64,000 bases of DNA from positions 673,987-737,986 of the forward strand of contig RPFO01000167.1 of NCBI GenBank assembly GCA_009746045.1, given 5' to 3'. A program made the position numbers and the translations under genes. This DNA is from Mesostigma viride. Its lineage: Eukaryota > Streptophyta > Mesostigmatophyceae > Mesostigmatales > Mesostigmataceae. Positions 35,312-64,000 of the stretch are shown piece after piece; position 1 is the first letter of the stretch; every line of letters begins with the position of its first letter. The notes below the pieces were generated by a model. That model was not told the origin of the DNA. It saw only the letters and a list, made by a program, of their open reading frames with translations, and made no database searches.

Positions 35312-36847
35312 TTTGAGCTTGCCCGCTAAGGAATTACCTTGGCTTCAAAGGAGTGGCCGCCCTTTCAAGGAAGGCTAGATGTGCAACCCGCGATATTTTA
35401 CAGAAACTGGCATCTTGATCATGGTCGTTGCATAAGTGTACTCCCTGCTACGCCATGCTGTACATGCATAGATGGCGGCAATCTACTCTATAAATTACCG
35501 CCTTACACGCTTTCAGGGAGTAGACTTGCTGCCCTGCTGGTGGTATACAATAATTATCAAATGTCAATGCCGCCATAATTATGGTGTTATAGGCCCGCCA
35601 CCGCGCCTAATAGTGAGGTTGTTATGGCATCCGGCGCTGTGTTGAACTATTACACCCAGCTTTAAGATACCGAAAACAACGACCTAGACGGATTCTAAAA
35701 CCCCAACGACTGACTACTGAGCCGAGGCCCGAGGGCGCCAGCCGCCAGGACGAGTGCTACTTATCTGGGTCTGGTAACTGGCCCAACTAATTAGGCTACA
35801 GCCTACAGCTACAGTACTGCACGAAATTCTTATTTCTGGAATTCTCGAATTAAGCCTGTTTATCTCATACTTGGGAATCTTAAGGTCGGGTGCAGGAGTA
35901 TGCCTCTACATTTGGCTCAGGGCAACCTGGAGGATTCCGGTACGCCGTACCAGCATGTACTACCAAGCGACATGGCAGTACCTCTGCGCGCGCATCCGTG
36001 GACAGTCAACCCGAGGATACTTGCGGGAACTTGTAAAATCTTGTAGTTGGCAGCGACGGGCTGCCACACACAAGGATCGCGGGCGGAATCATCCATCATC
36101 GATCATGTCATGTCGTGCCGCGTGCGCTCGCCTGGCCTTGCTCGACTGGCAGCACACGACGGACGAGGGTTCTCACTTCGCACGCCCCGACGCCCGTCCC
36201 CATCGTAAGACGAGCGCATTCATCTCGTTGATGTCCCTGGGCCGGGCGCTCCCATCGACGAGTTGATTTCAGCTTCCTTTTGTTGGATCGAACCCAAACC
36301 CTTGTATCGACCACGCACGGACCAGTTCGCCTTTATTTCAGTTGACCCAGCAGCCTGTTGTTTCACCCTGTAGTTGGTGCCTTTTGTTGCCTGCTTGATA
36401 GCCTTTCGCTCGCCGGGAAGTTCCTCTTTGGAGAGGCAGGGGATTAGGATGGTCATGGCGGACTCGCGTGAGATTCCAAGATAGATTCTGCGCGTAGGTC
36501 TTTTGGTAAGCAGTTTCTATGCGCAGGAGCGCGCTGCGTGATGTTGTGATTTTCGTACCATAGTTAACCTGGCAGCTTACCTTTGTTGCAGTCATCTTGG
36601 GATTTCTGCGGCTTTGGCTGTGTCCTGGCTTTGGAGAGGAAGCTAGGGAACTGCGTAGCACTGGTACAGCAGGAACCCTTTGTGGCCTTTTTTGACATGA
36701 CTGCCTGACGTTTTCGCAATTCTAGATTGCCAACGAGAACTGGCCTGAGGACTGATTGGTATTCCAACCGTTCGATCCATTTTCATCGGTTGACTGCAGG
36801 CCGGGTCAGACGCAGTAGACGGACTTTGATAGCATTATTGGCTGAAG
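35312..36847. promoter_or_regulatory. Shared divergent promoter interval between ELP1 and ARF
   Basis: ELP1 starts leftward at 35311 and ARF rightward at 36848, so this 1.5 kb must hold both promoters and 5' leaders. I see no clear TATA box at a telling distance. It is notably free of tandem repeats compared with the introns on either side. Small open frames on the minus strand (36220-36767) include a possible GTAAGC donor after NKG but have no recognisable product. Confidence 0.55.
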
Positions 36848-42341
<5,494 letters not shown>

Positions 42342-42364
<23 letters not shown>

Positions 42365-42458
42365 CCACTAGCAGCCGCGGTCAAGTCACATCCCTTGCAT
42401 TAGTTGTTAGCAGCCGCGGTCAACTCATAGCCCTCACACTGATTTCTTGCGGCTGCAA
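42342..42458 (+). repeat. 39-bp repeats spanning the ARF stop codon
   Basis: Units begin at 42342, 42381 and 42420 (tcaagtcgcag, tcaagtcacat, tcaactcatag), each with a ca(c/t)ta(a/g) or cactga end. The first contains the last six ARF codons and the stop. Copies two and three lie in the 3' untranslated region and keep a stop at about the same place. Confidence 0.8.
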
Positions 42459-44177
42459 AGCAGGGTTTTTGTTCTGCGACTGCCTTGGCCCATCACTGCC
42501 AAGTGCCTTCGCGGTGGAAATGAATGAAGCGGTAGCCCTCATAAAGCCTAGTGCGTTCCCATGCGGTGGAAGGCCACACGGTCAGGTGTATGGATTTGGT
42601 CACGCGTACCTGGGGGACGGCACATGTCACGTCCACGTCTGCTCAGCAACCCACATCCTGCCGGCTGTATAGCCAACGAATGCTGCTCGCTGGGCTCGCT
42701 TATCGTCGACACGAGCGTTTTGTTTCTCACAATTTACAGGTTTGGGGCGGCTGGCAGTGTGAGCACTCTTGTGGCGGCGCGGATTGCCCAGCGAAGGACA
42801 AGCCATGGAGGCAAGCGTAGTCGCAATACCCAGGGGGAATCTGGCACATAGGACATGAGTTGGGCGCCAATGGTTGCGTTCGGGGGATGGGGGGGCACAC
42901 TTTGCGTGCTGGCGGAGGAATCAAGGGGTGGGATCGGGTTCGTAACCAACTAATGAAGTCGGGTTCGGACAAGGGGCAAAGAGCTCAGGGCACCTAGGGT
43001 GTGCTTTTTGCTCCTCCAGTGAACAGTCTGCCCGGTCGCAACGCTAAGGACGATAGGTTTAACCTGGGTGGATTCCTCGGGGCATGTTGACGCATTCTGT
43101 AAACCAAGTGGGTGATTTCAGTCCACGATGCAGCGTTGCACCGATTTATTCAAGGGCACAGGGCCTTGCGACCTGCAAGAGACTTGGGAGGACAAGCCTG
43201 CATTTGGCTTGCTGTACACCCTACCCTGCACGACCACCGCAGGCACGTGTACTAGTATTCCCGTAATTAGCATTTAGTCAATGATTGTACTGAGAACAGG
43301 GAAGCGGCCGCCCCGAAGCCGGTGAGCAACCTTGGGACATGGGAATTGCCCGCAGCTTGGGAAGGATTCGGTGGCAGCGGACAGGCTTGCATGATTCTGG
43401 TGACCAGTCCGAGCATTGAGATGAAACTAAGTAGCTGCCAAGTGGCTTGCCTGGTACCTGCCAAGTGGCTTTCCTGGTGTGGCACACTGCTCTGGCATAC
43501 TAAAAGTTTCTGTGGGGAAGAAGAGCGGTTTGGTGCTTGTTTGATCCGTCTGTCTTTACGACGTACTTTCAGCCCCTTGCTGTAGCTTAGAATGTTGTAA
43601 CAGATGTAGATATCATTGAGGTATCGTACCAAGCGAAAAAGGCAGTGCGGACCACGTTTGGCATGAGATTGATGATGCCATGAGTGGGGCAATCCTATCT
43701 CCCTATTCACCACTAATTACCCATATCTGCAACCCTATGATCAAAGGCTTATTTTTCTAATCCACATGAGGTGCATGCATGCATATATCAGTTTCCCCAT
43801 CCTGTAATTCTTTTTCCCATTATACATACGTTGTACTCCAAGTGCTATACTTCAACAGTATTTGTGCCTTCTTGATGCGCTCCACTCGCACGGGCCTGCG
43901 CTGTTTGTCTCATTGATGTTGTAAGGGTGAGCTGAAGTGCATCCATGCCGACTGAGGTTGCGTGCTAGATCGACGCGCAAGCAATGCGATATAAACCAAT
44001 CGAGATGTCCTGAAATCTGGTACTGGCTGAGCGATGGACAAGGAACACCCCGCTGGCGAAGCCAACAACAGCTGGGAAAAGCCAGATGCTGCAGCAAGGG
44101 ATGTAAGCTACTTCATTAATTTAATTACTTGCTAAGGTGTTTGGTACTGTACCCATAAGGTTCTCTAAAAATGGATA
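42459..44177. other. Convergent intergenic region, no gene seen
   Basis: Between the ARF 3' end and the glycosyltransferase 3' end. Only short unconserved frames occur. Both transcripts must terminate here. The first tgtaa on the ARF strand is at about 43597, but I cannot tie it to a cleavage site. Confidence 0.5.
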
Positions 44178-56617
<12,440 letters not shown>

Positions 56618-56656
56618 CTGTGTCAGGAAGCCACCGTGATCCAAGGACACGCTTTG

Positions 56657-57243
56657 TCAGTCGGTCGGTCGAGCGGTAGGTCGGTCGGTCGGTCGGTCGG
56701 TCGGTCGGTCAGTCGGTCGGTCGGTCGGTCGGTCGGTCCGTCGGTCGGTCGGTCGGTCGGTCGGTCGGTCGGTCGGTCGGTCGGTCGGTCGGTCGGTCGG
56801 TCGGTCGGTCGGTTGGTCGGTCGGTCGGTCGGTCGGTCGGTCGCTCGGTCGGTCGGTCGGTCGGTTGGTCAGTCGGTCGGTCGGTCGGTCGGTCGGTCGG
56901 TCGGTCGGTCGGTCGGTCGGTCGGTCGGTCGGTCGGTCGGTCGGTCGGTCGGTCGGGCGGTCGGTCGGTCGGTCGGTCGGTCGGTCGGTCGGTCGGTCGG
57001 TCGGTCGGTCGGTCGGTCGGTCGGTCGGTCGGTCGGTCGGTCGGTCGGTCGGTCGGTCGGTCGGTCGGTCGGTCGGTCGGTCGGTCGCTCGGTCGGTCGG
57101 TCGGTCGGTCGGTCGGTCGGTCGGTCGGTCGGTCGCTCGGTCGGTCGGTCGGTCGGTCGGTCGGTCGGTCGGTCGGTCGGTCGCTCGGTCGGTCGGTCGG
57201 TCGGTCGGTCGGTCGGTCGGTTGGTCGGTTGGTCGGTCAGTCA
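56657..57243. repeat. (TCGG)n tetranucleotide array
   Basis: About 145 copies with scattered single-base changes (tcag, tcgc, ttgg, tccg). It begins 40 bp upstream of the exon at 56617-56524 on the transcribed strand, where it reads CCGA. ORFs of SVGR peptides are artefacts. Confidence 0.96.
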
Positions 57244-57775
57244 GTAATTGAGGGGTCGCATACCAAATACGGAGGCATGTCAGGGATATCTACAGAGGCC
57301 TTATTGGCATCATTGGCATCATAGGCATGTCAGGGAGGCATGATTCAACGTACGATAGAACAAAATAAAACACATCTGCATCCTGCCCCAGCCCTGCACT
57401 GACAAACTCCATTTCCTGTCAGTAAGGACATGCATGCAACATAGCGTGAGACACGACTGCCACACAGAGTAAGCACCACCCGCTACCTCACAAGTGTATG
57501 CCAGTATAAACCACCCGGTACCTCACAAGTATATGCCAGTCTATGTATGGCACTCCGGCGAACCACAAACAGAGAGGAACCCCCCCCCCCCTAAACACCG
57601 GCCTCCCAGACCCCACGAGGGTCTTGAAGGGCTTCAAGGACCCACCAGCCCAGCCTATCCCACGCACCTGTGGGCTCATACCACCCAGCCAAACCTAGGC
57701 ACAACACAACCATCCACCTGGGCAAGAGGCCCCCACCTATCCCCACCCCACCCCACAACCAAACTAGGCACACTC
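57244..57775. other. No gene seen
   Basis: Unique sequence between two large arrays; short catg-rich and direct-repeat words (ggcatcat, ggcatgtcaggga) only. Confidence 0.4.
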
Positions 57776-60305
57776 ACCCACCCACCCACCACCCACCCAC
57801 CCACCCACCCACCCACCCACCACCCACCCACCCACCACCCACCACCCACCCACCCACCCACCCCCCCGCCCGCCCGCCCGCCCGCCCGCCGCCCGCCCGC
57901 CCGCCGCCCGCCCCCCGCCGCCCGCCCGCCCGCCCCCCACCCCCCACCCACCCACCCACCCGCCGCCGCCCGCCCGCCCGCCGCCGCCCGCCGCCCGCCC
58001 GCCCGCCCGCCCGCCCGCCCGCCCGCCCGCCCGCCCGCCCGCCCGCCCGCCGCCCGCCCGCCGCCCGCCCGCCCGCCCGCCCGCCCGCCCCCGCCCGCCC
58101 GCCGCCCGCCCGCCCGCCCGCCCGCCCGCCCGCCCGCCGCCCGCCGCCCGCCCGCCCGCCCGCCCGCCGCCCGCCCGCCCGCCCGCCGCCGCCCGCCCGC
58201 CCGCCCGCCGCCCGCCGCCCGCCCGCCCGCCCGCCCGCCCGCCCGCCCGCCCGCCCGCCGCCCGCCCGCCCGCCCGCCCGCCCGCCGCCCGCCCGCCCGC
58301 CCGCCCGCCGCCCGCCCGCCCCGCCCGCCCGCCCGCCCGCCCGCCCGCCCGCCCGCCCGCCCGCCGCCGCCCGCCCGCCCGCCCGCCCGCCGCCCGCCCG
58401 CCGCCCGCCCGCCCGCCCGCCCGCCCGCCCGCCCGCCCGCCCGCCGCCCGCCCGCCCGCCCGCCCGCCGCCCGCCCGCCCGCCCGCCCGCCCGCCGCCGC
58501 CCCCGCCCGCCCGCCCGCGCCGCCCGCCCGCCCGCCGCCCCCGCCGCCCCGCCCGCCCGCCCGCCCGCCCGCCCGCCCGCCCGCCGCCGCCCGCCGCCCG
58601 CCGCCCGCCGCCCGCCGCCCGCCCGCCCGCCCGCCCGCCCGCCCGCCCGCCGCCCGCCCGCCCGCCCGCCCGCCCGCCGCCCGCCGCCCGCCCGCCCGCC
58701 CGCCCGCCCGCCCGCCCGCCCCGCGCCCGCCGCCCGCCGCCCCGCCCGCCCGCCCGCCCGCCCGCCCGCCGCCCGGCCCGCCGCCCGCCCGCCCGCCCCG
58801 CCCGCCCGCCCGCCGCCCGCCCGCCCGCCCGCCGCCGCCCGCCCGCCCGCCCGCCCCCCGCCCGCCCGCCCGCCCGCCCGCCCGCCCGCCCGCCCGCCCG
58901 CCCGCCGCCCGCCCGCCCGCCCGCCCGCCCGCCCGCCGCCCGCCCGCCCGCCCGCCGCCCGCCGCCCGCCGCCCGCCCGCCCGCCCGCCGCCCGCCCGCC
59001 CGCCCCCCGCCCGCCCGCCCGCCCGCCGCCCGCCCGCCCGCCCGCCCGCCCGCCCGCCCGCCCGCCCGCCCGCCCGCCCGCCCGCCCGCCGCCCGCCGCC
59101 CGCCCGCCCGCCGCCCGCCCGCCCGCCCGCCCGCCCGCCGCCCGCCCGCCCGCCCGCCCGCCCGCCGCCCGCCCGCCGCCCGCCCGCCGCCCGCCCGCCC
59201 GCCCGCCCGCCCGCCCGCCCGCCGCCCGCCCGCCCGCCGCCCGCCGCCCGCCCGCCCGCCCGCCCGCCCGCCCGCCCGCCCGCCCGCCCGCCCGCCCGCC
59301 GCCCGCCCGCCCGCCCGCCCGCCGCCCGCCGCCCGCCCGCCCGCCCGCCGCCGCCCGCCCGCCCGCCCGCCGCCCGCCGCCCGCCGCCCGCCCGCCCGCC
59401 CGCCCGCCGCCCGCCCGCCCGCCGCCCGCCCGCCCGCCGCCCGCCCGCCCGCCCGCCCGCCCGCCCGCCCGCCCGCCGCCCGCCGCCCGCCCGCCCGCCC
59501 GCCCGCCCGCCCGCCGCCCGCCCGCCCGCCCGCCCGCCGCCCGCCGCCCGCCCGCCCGCCCGCCCGCCCGCCCGCCCGCCGCCCGCCCGCCCGCCCGCCC
59601 GCCCGCCCGCCCGCCCGCCCGCCCGCCCGCCGCCCGCCGCCCGCCCGCCCGCCCGCCCGCCCGCCCGCCCGCCCGCCCGCCCGCCCGCCCGCCCGCCCGC
59701 CCGCCCGCCCGCCCGCCGCCCGCCCGCCCGCCCGCCCGCCCGCCCGCCCGCCCGCCCGCCGCCCGCCGCCGCCCGCCGCCGCCCGCCCGCCGCCCCCGCC
59801 CGCCCGCCCGCCCGCCCGCCCGCCGCCGCCCGCCCCCGCCCGCCCGCCCGCCCGCCCGCCCGCCCGCCCGCCCGCCCGCCCGCCCCCGCCCGCCCGCCGC
59901 CCGCCCGCCCGCCCGCCCGCCGCCCGCCCGCCCGCCGCCCGCCCGCCCGCCCGCCCGCGCCGCCCGCCCGCCCGCCCGCCCGCCCGCCGCCCGCCGCCCG
60001 CCCGCCCGCCGCCGCCCGCCCGCCCGCCGCCCGCCCGCCGCCGCCCGCCGCCCGCCCGCCCGCCCGCCCGCCCGCCCGCCCGCCCGCCCGCCCGCCGCCC
60101 GCCCGCCCGCCCGCCCGCCGCCGCCCGCCCGCCCGCCCGCCCGCCCGCCGCCCGCCCGCCCACCCACCCACCCACCCACCCACCCACCCACCCACCCACC
60201 CACCCACCCACCCACCCACCCACCCAATTACCCACCCAATTACCCACCCAATTACCCACCCACCCACCCAATTACCCACCCACCCACCCACCCACCCACC
60301 CCACC
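57776..60305. repeat. CCCA/CCCG tetranucleotide mega-array, 2.5 kb
   Basis: CCCA units at both ends (57776-57866 and 60160-60305, the latter with CCCAATTA insertions) enclose about 2.3 kb of CCCG mixed with CCG triplets. The symmetric CCCA ends suggest the CCCG core arose inside an original CCCA array by one-base change and expansion. ORFs of 817-948 codons on both strands are artefacts of stop-free repeats. Confidence 0.96.
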
Positions 60306-62560
60306 AATTGGTCCCCATGGGATGCAGTCACGTGCTTTGATTAGTCAAGTCGCGTGCTCTTATTTCATCAAGACACGTGCTTTTGACTTATCCAGGCATA
60401 GCAACGCCCACAAACGCCACACACCTATCCAGCACACAACAGACTTACCACCCACACCGGGGCAGCATGTCGTGGGAACGGTTCGCACCGGCTGACCGGC
60501 ACCACACGGCATACCCCTACCACCCACAGCACAATCATCACCCCACTCAGTGGCATGGAAGCTAATCTATAATAATGTACTAGCATACAAGCACATGATA
60601 AGGCTTTGTGACAGTCCGACACAGGCACGTTTGTAAGTACTCGGCAGCATCAAGTAATAATTAAGGGGACGGTCCCGGCGCGAATATTTTGGCGCCGAAA
60701 AATTCGCGGTACCCGTCCGTACCGTGAAAAAGTGATGCACGGGGCGCGCACCCCTACCGGAGCTGGCCATGGCGCCGTGCTTTCAGGCAGAGTAGAAAAA
60801 GATAGCTCGCGGAATGCAGAGAAACTGAGCGAATCTTAAAGACGATGAGTAAATGATACTACTTCGTAGTGGAGTTCGCGTTTTTTGCAGTGTCGATGAT
60901 TTTATTGATGACCATCGCCACGGGGGTCCAATCTGATGTTTTCGTCGAGAGGAATATATTAGAATGCACGCTGGCGGCGGTGATTGTCAGGTTTTATGGG
61001 CTTTACCTAGCGTCAAGGATGCGTTTAAATCGTTATTGGTAAAGCTTTAAAAAATTTGCTGGGTTTCGGCAAGATTTCCGTCATGATCGGTAAGACACTC
61101 TCCAGGCTCGCGGGATGCGCGTCTTATTATTCCATGGAAGGTTGTTCTTTCTTGCGCCGCTGGGCGAAGGACAATTCCGGTAATGGTACGATCGTGTGAT
61201 CAACGTGACCCTATGAATGTTTCGCTTCCTTTATGGGTTATCAACGCAAGTTTTCGGCTTCTTTCCGTGCAGTTAGCGCCAGGTATAATGCCATTCCGTG
61301 CTGCGCATCGCCAGATTCCTGGCACCTTTCAGTGGTTTTTATGTACGTTGCATGGCTGGGATGTGTCAAAGCGTGACCGTGGCATATCGTCAAGTTGTCA
61401 GGGATTTGCTGAGTGGTTTCTTGGAAGGAGATTGCTAACAGCACTCAGTTTTGTGTGAATATTGACGCGGCCTTTCTTAGCAGAGGCTTCATTGTGGTTA
61501 GAGGCTCACAAGCTTGAGTTTGTTTCTTGGCAAACAATTGCGCTGGAAAGAAAGGTGGCAGTGGTTTTTCTGAGGGGCATACTGCATGGGTGGAACTGCA
61601 CGTAGGTAGGGGTTATCGTTGTCTTGTTGGCCTTTCTCCCACTAAAATGGGAGAGCCCTAATTCATATGCTAGCAAGGCAAGGTAACCATGGTAAGAAGC
61701 CTTGGCAAGCAGCATGTATGATAATTCTGCTTTCTCTGTGGACTGTCTGTTGTTACCCTTGTTGGGCAATTAGTGGATATGGCTTTCTAGGGTGTGTTTG
61801 AGCTTGGTTTTGGGATGATGCCCACACCATAAACCTGGAATATGCTTTAGAAGTGTTGGCTAGGCATGTAGAGCTACCTGCCTCATTGTTGTGCACACAC
61901 GCAACAGGTTGCCCGTGTCGAGGTAAGGCAAGGGCACATGACGTGCCCAGCCACCTCCTTGTACATTGTGGTCGAATTGGGCATGGTCAGGAGCCTTTTG
62001 GATGGCATAGGAAGTGTTAGTGTGCCTTAATACTCACTAATGCCTTCCTTAGCGTCTGCACAGGTGGCCAACTGCCAAAATTAATAACTGCTACAGCTGA
62101 GCTCAGAATGCCACCAAACTTTGACAGTGCCTTCTATGGTCATGACAGAATTTGACTTGTGCTTTTCAGGCCTAATTGATGTGTTATGAGTGTGTATGGG
62201 GACGCCCCGCCTAAAAAAGCGTATTTTTGGCCCAAAAATTAATAACTCAAAGGGATGTGCTGATTTTGTTGATCCAATTAGGTAGAAACAATGTCCCATG
62301 ACATTTTTATATGGGGTGTGCTTTTTTCATGCAACTGGTTCTCCCACTGTTCTGGGCAAGATGTGCCCCGGACAGCGTTTTTTGCTATTTTTAGCTCATA
62401 GCCGGTGTATGGCTGGGGGTAGTACCCCCAACAAGTGGTGGTATGCATGCCCAAACATCATGTTTATGGTCCCCAAACATCATTCAGTGGTTGTCAGTTG
62501 CATTTCTGTAGTTATTAGGGGGGGTAAGTTTTGATATATTTCTATGGGACCCTCCCCTTA
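60306..62560. other. No gene seen
   Basis: Mixed-composition sequence with only short frames. It contains one strong palindrome (60676-60710, separate entry). No splice-linked coding pattern was found, although upstream glycosyltransferase exons are expected on the minus strand if the gene continues. Confidence 0.4.
60676..60710. repeat. Near-perfect palindrome with TTTTGGCGCCGAAAA core
   Basis: Arms cgcgaat and attcgcg surround a central ttggcgccgaa palindrome. The core resembles a double E2F/DP site (TTTSGCGC in both directions). It could equally be a hairpin or the centre of a small inverted-repeat element. Confidence 0.6.
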
Positions 62561-62599
62561 AATGTGTTCAACAATAAGGAACCCACCATGGAGGGCAGG

Positions 62600-62768
62600 A
62601 ATGCCAAAGGCGTCACGCTGCCGCTGCCACCCGTGACAAACTCAACCCCTTCCTCCCAGGACGGTACCCGGTGGAAGCGGACGGTGACGGGTGCAAGGGG
62701 ACGCTGCGGTGGCGACGTCCGCGCCTGTGCACCGTCAACCTTGGATGCTTGCACACGTCCCTCTGCTG
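62600..62768 (-). CDS. Possible coding exon
   Basis: The minus-strand frame reads protein-like sequence (APVTVRFHRVPSWEEGVEFV, then GSGSVTPLAFLPSM) followed by a GTGGGT donor near 62588. AG candidates lie near 62770. It could be an upstream exon of the glycosyltransferase gene, but no motif proves it and the phase to 56617 is unchecked because intermediate exons may be missing. Confidence 0.25.
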
Positions 62769-62994
62769 GGGAGCATGGGGCACGATACAGGATCGATTGG
62801 GGGGGCAAGGGGAGCATGGCGCACGATACAGCATCAACCGGGGGAAGCAAGAGGCGTACCGGTCCAACGGGCGAGGGAGCAGCAGGCACACGGGGTGCAA
62901 GGGGCGAGGGGAGCATGAAGCAAAATGGACCGGTAGGCAGGGGGAGGGGAGCTTGGCGCAGCAATGGCAAGGGCAGGAGGCCCATGAGGCAGAG

Positions 62995-63222
62995 TGTAGG
63001 CCAGGGGCACAGTATAGGTCAGAGGCACAGTATACAAGACAATGTGAATGATTAGGAGTGAACCGTAGGCCAGGGGCACAGAATACAAGACAATGTGAAT
63101 GATTAGGAGTGAACCGTAGGCCAGGGGCACAGAATACAAGACAATGTGAATGATTAGGAGTGAACCGTAGGCCAGGGGCACAGAATACAAGACAATGTGA
63201 AGTATTAGGAGTGAACCGCCAG
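62995..63222. repeat. 53-bp minisatellite
   Basis: About four copies of a unit with gtgaaccgtaggccaggggc and aagacaatgtgaatgattag. Confidence 0.92.
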
Positions 63223-63534
63223 GGGGGCACTGTATAGGTCAGGAGGGCAGGGGGAGCTTGAGGCCAGGAAGCCAGGTAGTAGGGAGCAGCGTAGCCTGCA
63301 TTTTGCTGAGGCAGGAATATGGGGCAAGGGAGAGGGCAGCGGATCGGGCCGGATCACTGTGTACGTGAGGCAGGGTGGAAACGGGTTGAACACAGGACCG
63401 CTGGGCCAAGCCCAAACGGCTTGACGTCGCAGCATGTGGCCTTGAGGCCGCCGGTGATGAGGTGCTCCTCTTGCCCGCCTGCTGGCCACCTCACCCCCAA
63501 GGCACTGAAGGCAGCCAGGTTTCTTGTTGGCATT

Positions 63535-63615
63535 GTTGTGCATCTCGTCATGCCAGTCCACATTGCGCATCTCGTCATGCCAGTCCATATTGTACATCTC
63601 GACATGCCAGTCCAG
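63535..63615. repeat. 27-bp repeat, three copies
   Basis: Unit catctcgtcatgccagtcca plus cattgcg or tattgta. Confidence 0.9.
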
Positions 63616-63717
63616 GCAAACCAACAAGTATTCCTGACCAAGTATCCCTAACCATGAGCAGCACAACATGCCGTCACCACCTGCATCCATGCAACCCGCG
63701 TCCGTCAGGTGCTGCTA

Positions 63718-64000
63718 CTATGGCATCGCAAGGCAACCCCCCTTCTTGGTAACTAGTGGGATTGGAGAGGGCAAACCCTCACCCAAACAGATGAGGGCAA
63801 CCCCGTCAACCATACAGCCCATAAATGGGTTAAACCATTCCAAAGTTTCTAGTGCAGACGACGGCGCAACGCCCGACTCACTGGACTTGGGCACATATGA
63901 TCGAGCTCCCTGTGCGTCCTCCTTCCCGTTCGACCCCAAGCAAGCCAGCCAGCCAGACGGCACGCCACTGCCACCATCGCCCTCTCGTGTACCCGCCTCT
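63718..64000 (-). CDS. Possible coding exon, open to the right edge
   Basis: The minus-strand frame is open from the window edge to 63718 and reads non-repetitive, protein-like sequence (SGWLACLGSNGKEDAQGA, then SSALETLEWFNPFMGCMVDG). It may be an upstream exon of the glycosyltransferase gene or the end of another minus-strand gene. No domain recognised. Confidence 0.3.
   Translation of the reverse strand, partial: EAGTREGDGGSGVPSGWLACLGSNGKEDAQGARSYVPKSSESGVAPSSALETLEWFNPFMGCMVDGVALICLGEGLPSPIPLVTKKGGCLAMP

Noticed and set aside
57494-60495. Four overlapping ORFs of 817-948 codons (Arg-Pro-Ala or Gly-Arg-Ala repeats) on both strands
   Set aside because: They are translations of stop-free CCCG/CCG arrays in every frame; no unique sequence, splice sites or conserved motif.

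Overview
The window is eukaryotic nuclear DNA. Genes are split by many GT-AG introns, the introns are packed with tandem repeats, and there are no operons. The protein sequences point to the green lineage, most likely an alga: the ARF GTPase is closest, from memory, to plant ARFB-type GTPases (MGN start, [29 protein letters not shown]). I cannot name the species.

Layout. 1-7 kb: repeats, a possible acidic ORF, and a short spliced gene starting with a pogo/CENP-B-like helix-turn-helix. 7.0-35.3 kb, minus strand: an apparently complete ELP1 gene (IKI3, scaffold of the Elongator tRNA wobble-uridine modification complex) that I reconstruct as 16 exons with matching splice phases, about 2,470-2,490 residues against roughly 1,300 for typical ELP1. 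Its first intron is 7.3 kb, mostly a 49-bp minisatellite of about 125 copies. 35.3-36.8 kb: a shared divergent promoter interval. 36.8-42.4 kb, plus strand: a complete six-exon ARF gene of 183 residues. 44.2-56.6 kb or beyond, minus strand: ten exons of a large glycosyltransferase (end of a GT4-like domain, a GT2 domain carrying a run of about 53 serines, and a C-terminal putative carbohydrate-binding or lectin-like part). Its 5' end is unresolved and may extend to the right edge. 56.6-60.3 kb: TCGG and CCCG tetranucleotide arrays. 60.3-64 kb: mostly noncoding, with two possible coding exons.

The most unusual feature is repeated tandem duplication of exon edges together with their splice sites. 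ARF exon 3 with its 5' splice site is followed by eight extra copies, mostly at a 42-bp period; the exon 2 end and the stop-codon end of ARF are also duplicated; and the ELP1 exon 12 3' splice site is present three times, one copy opening an in-frame 28-codon extension. The very long ORFs across repeat arrays are artefacts of repeats without stop codons, not genes. Exon positions and phases were worked out by eye; RNA evidence would settle them.
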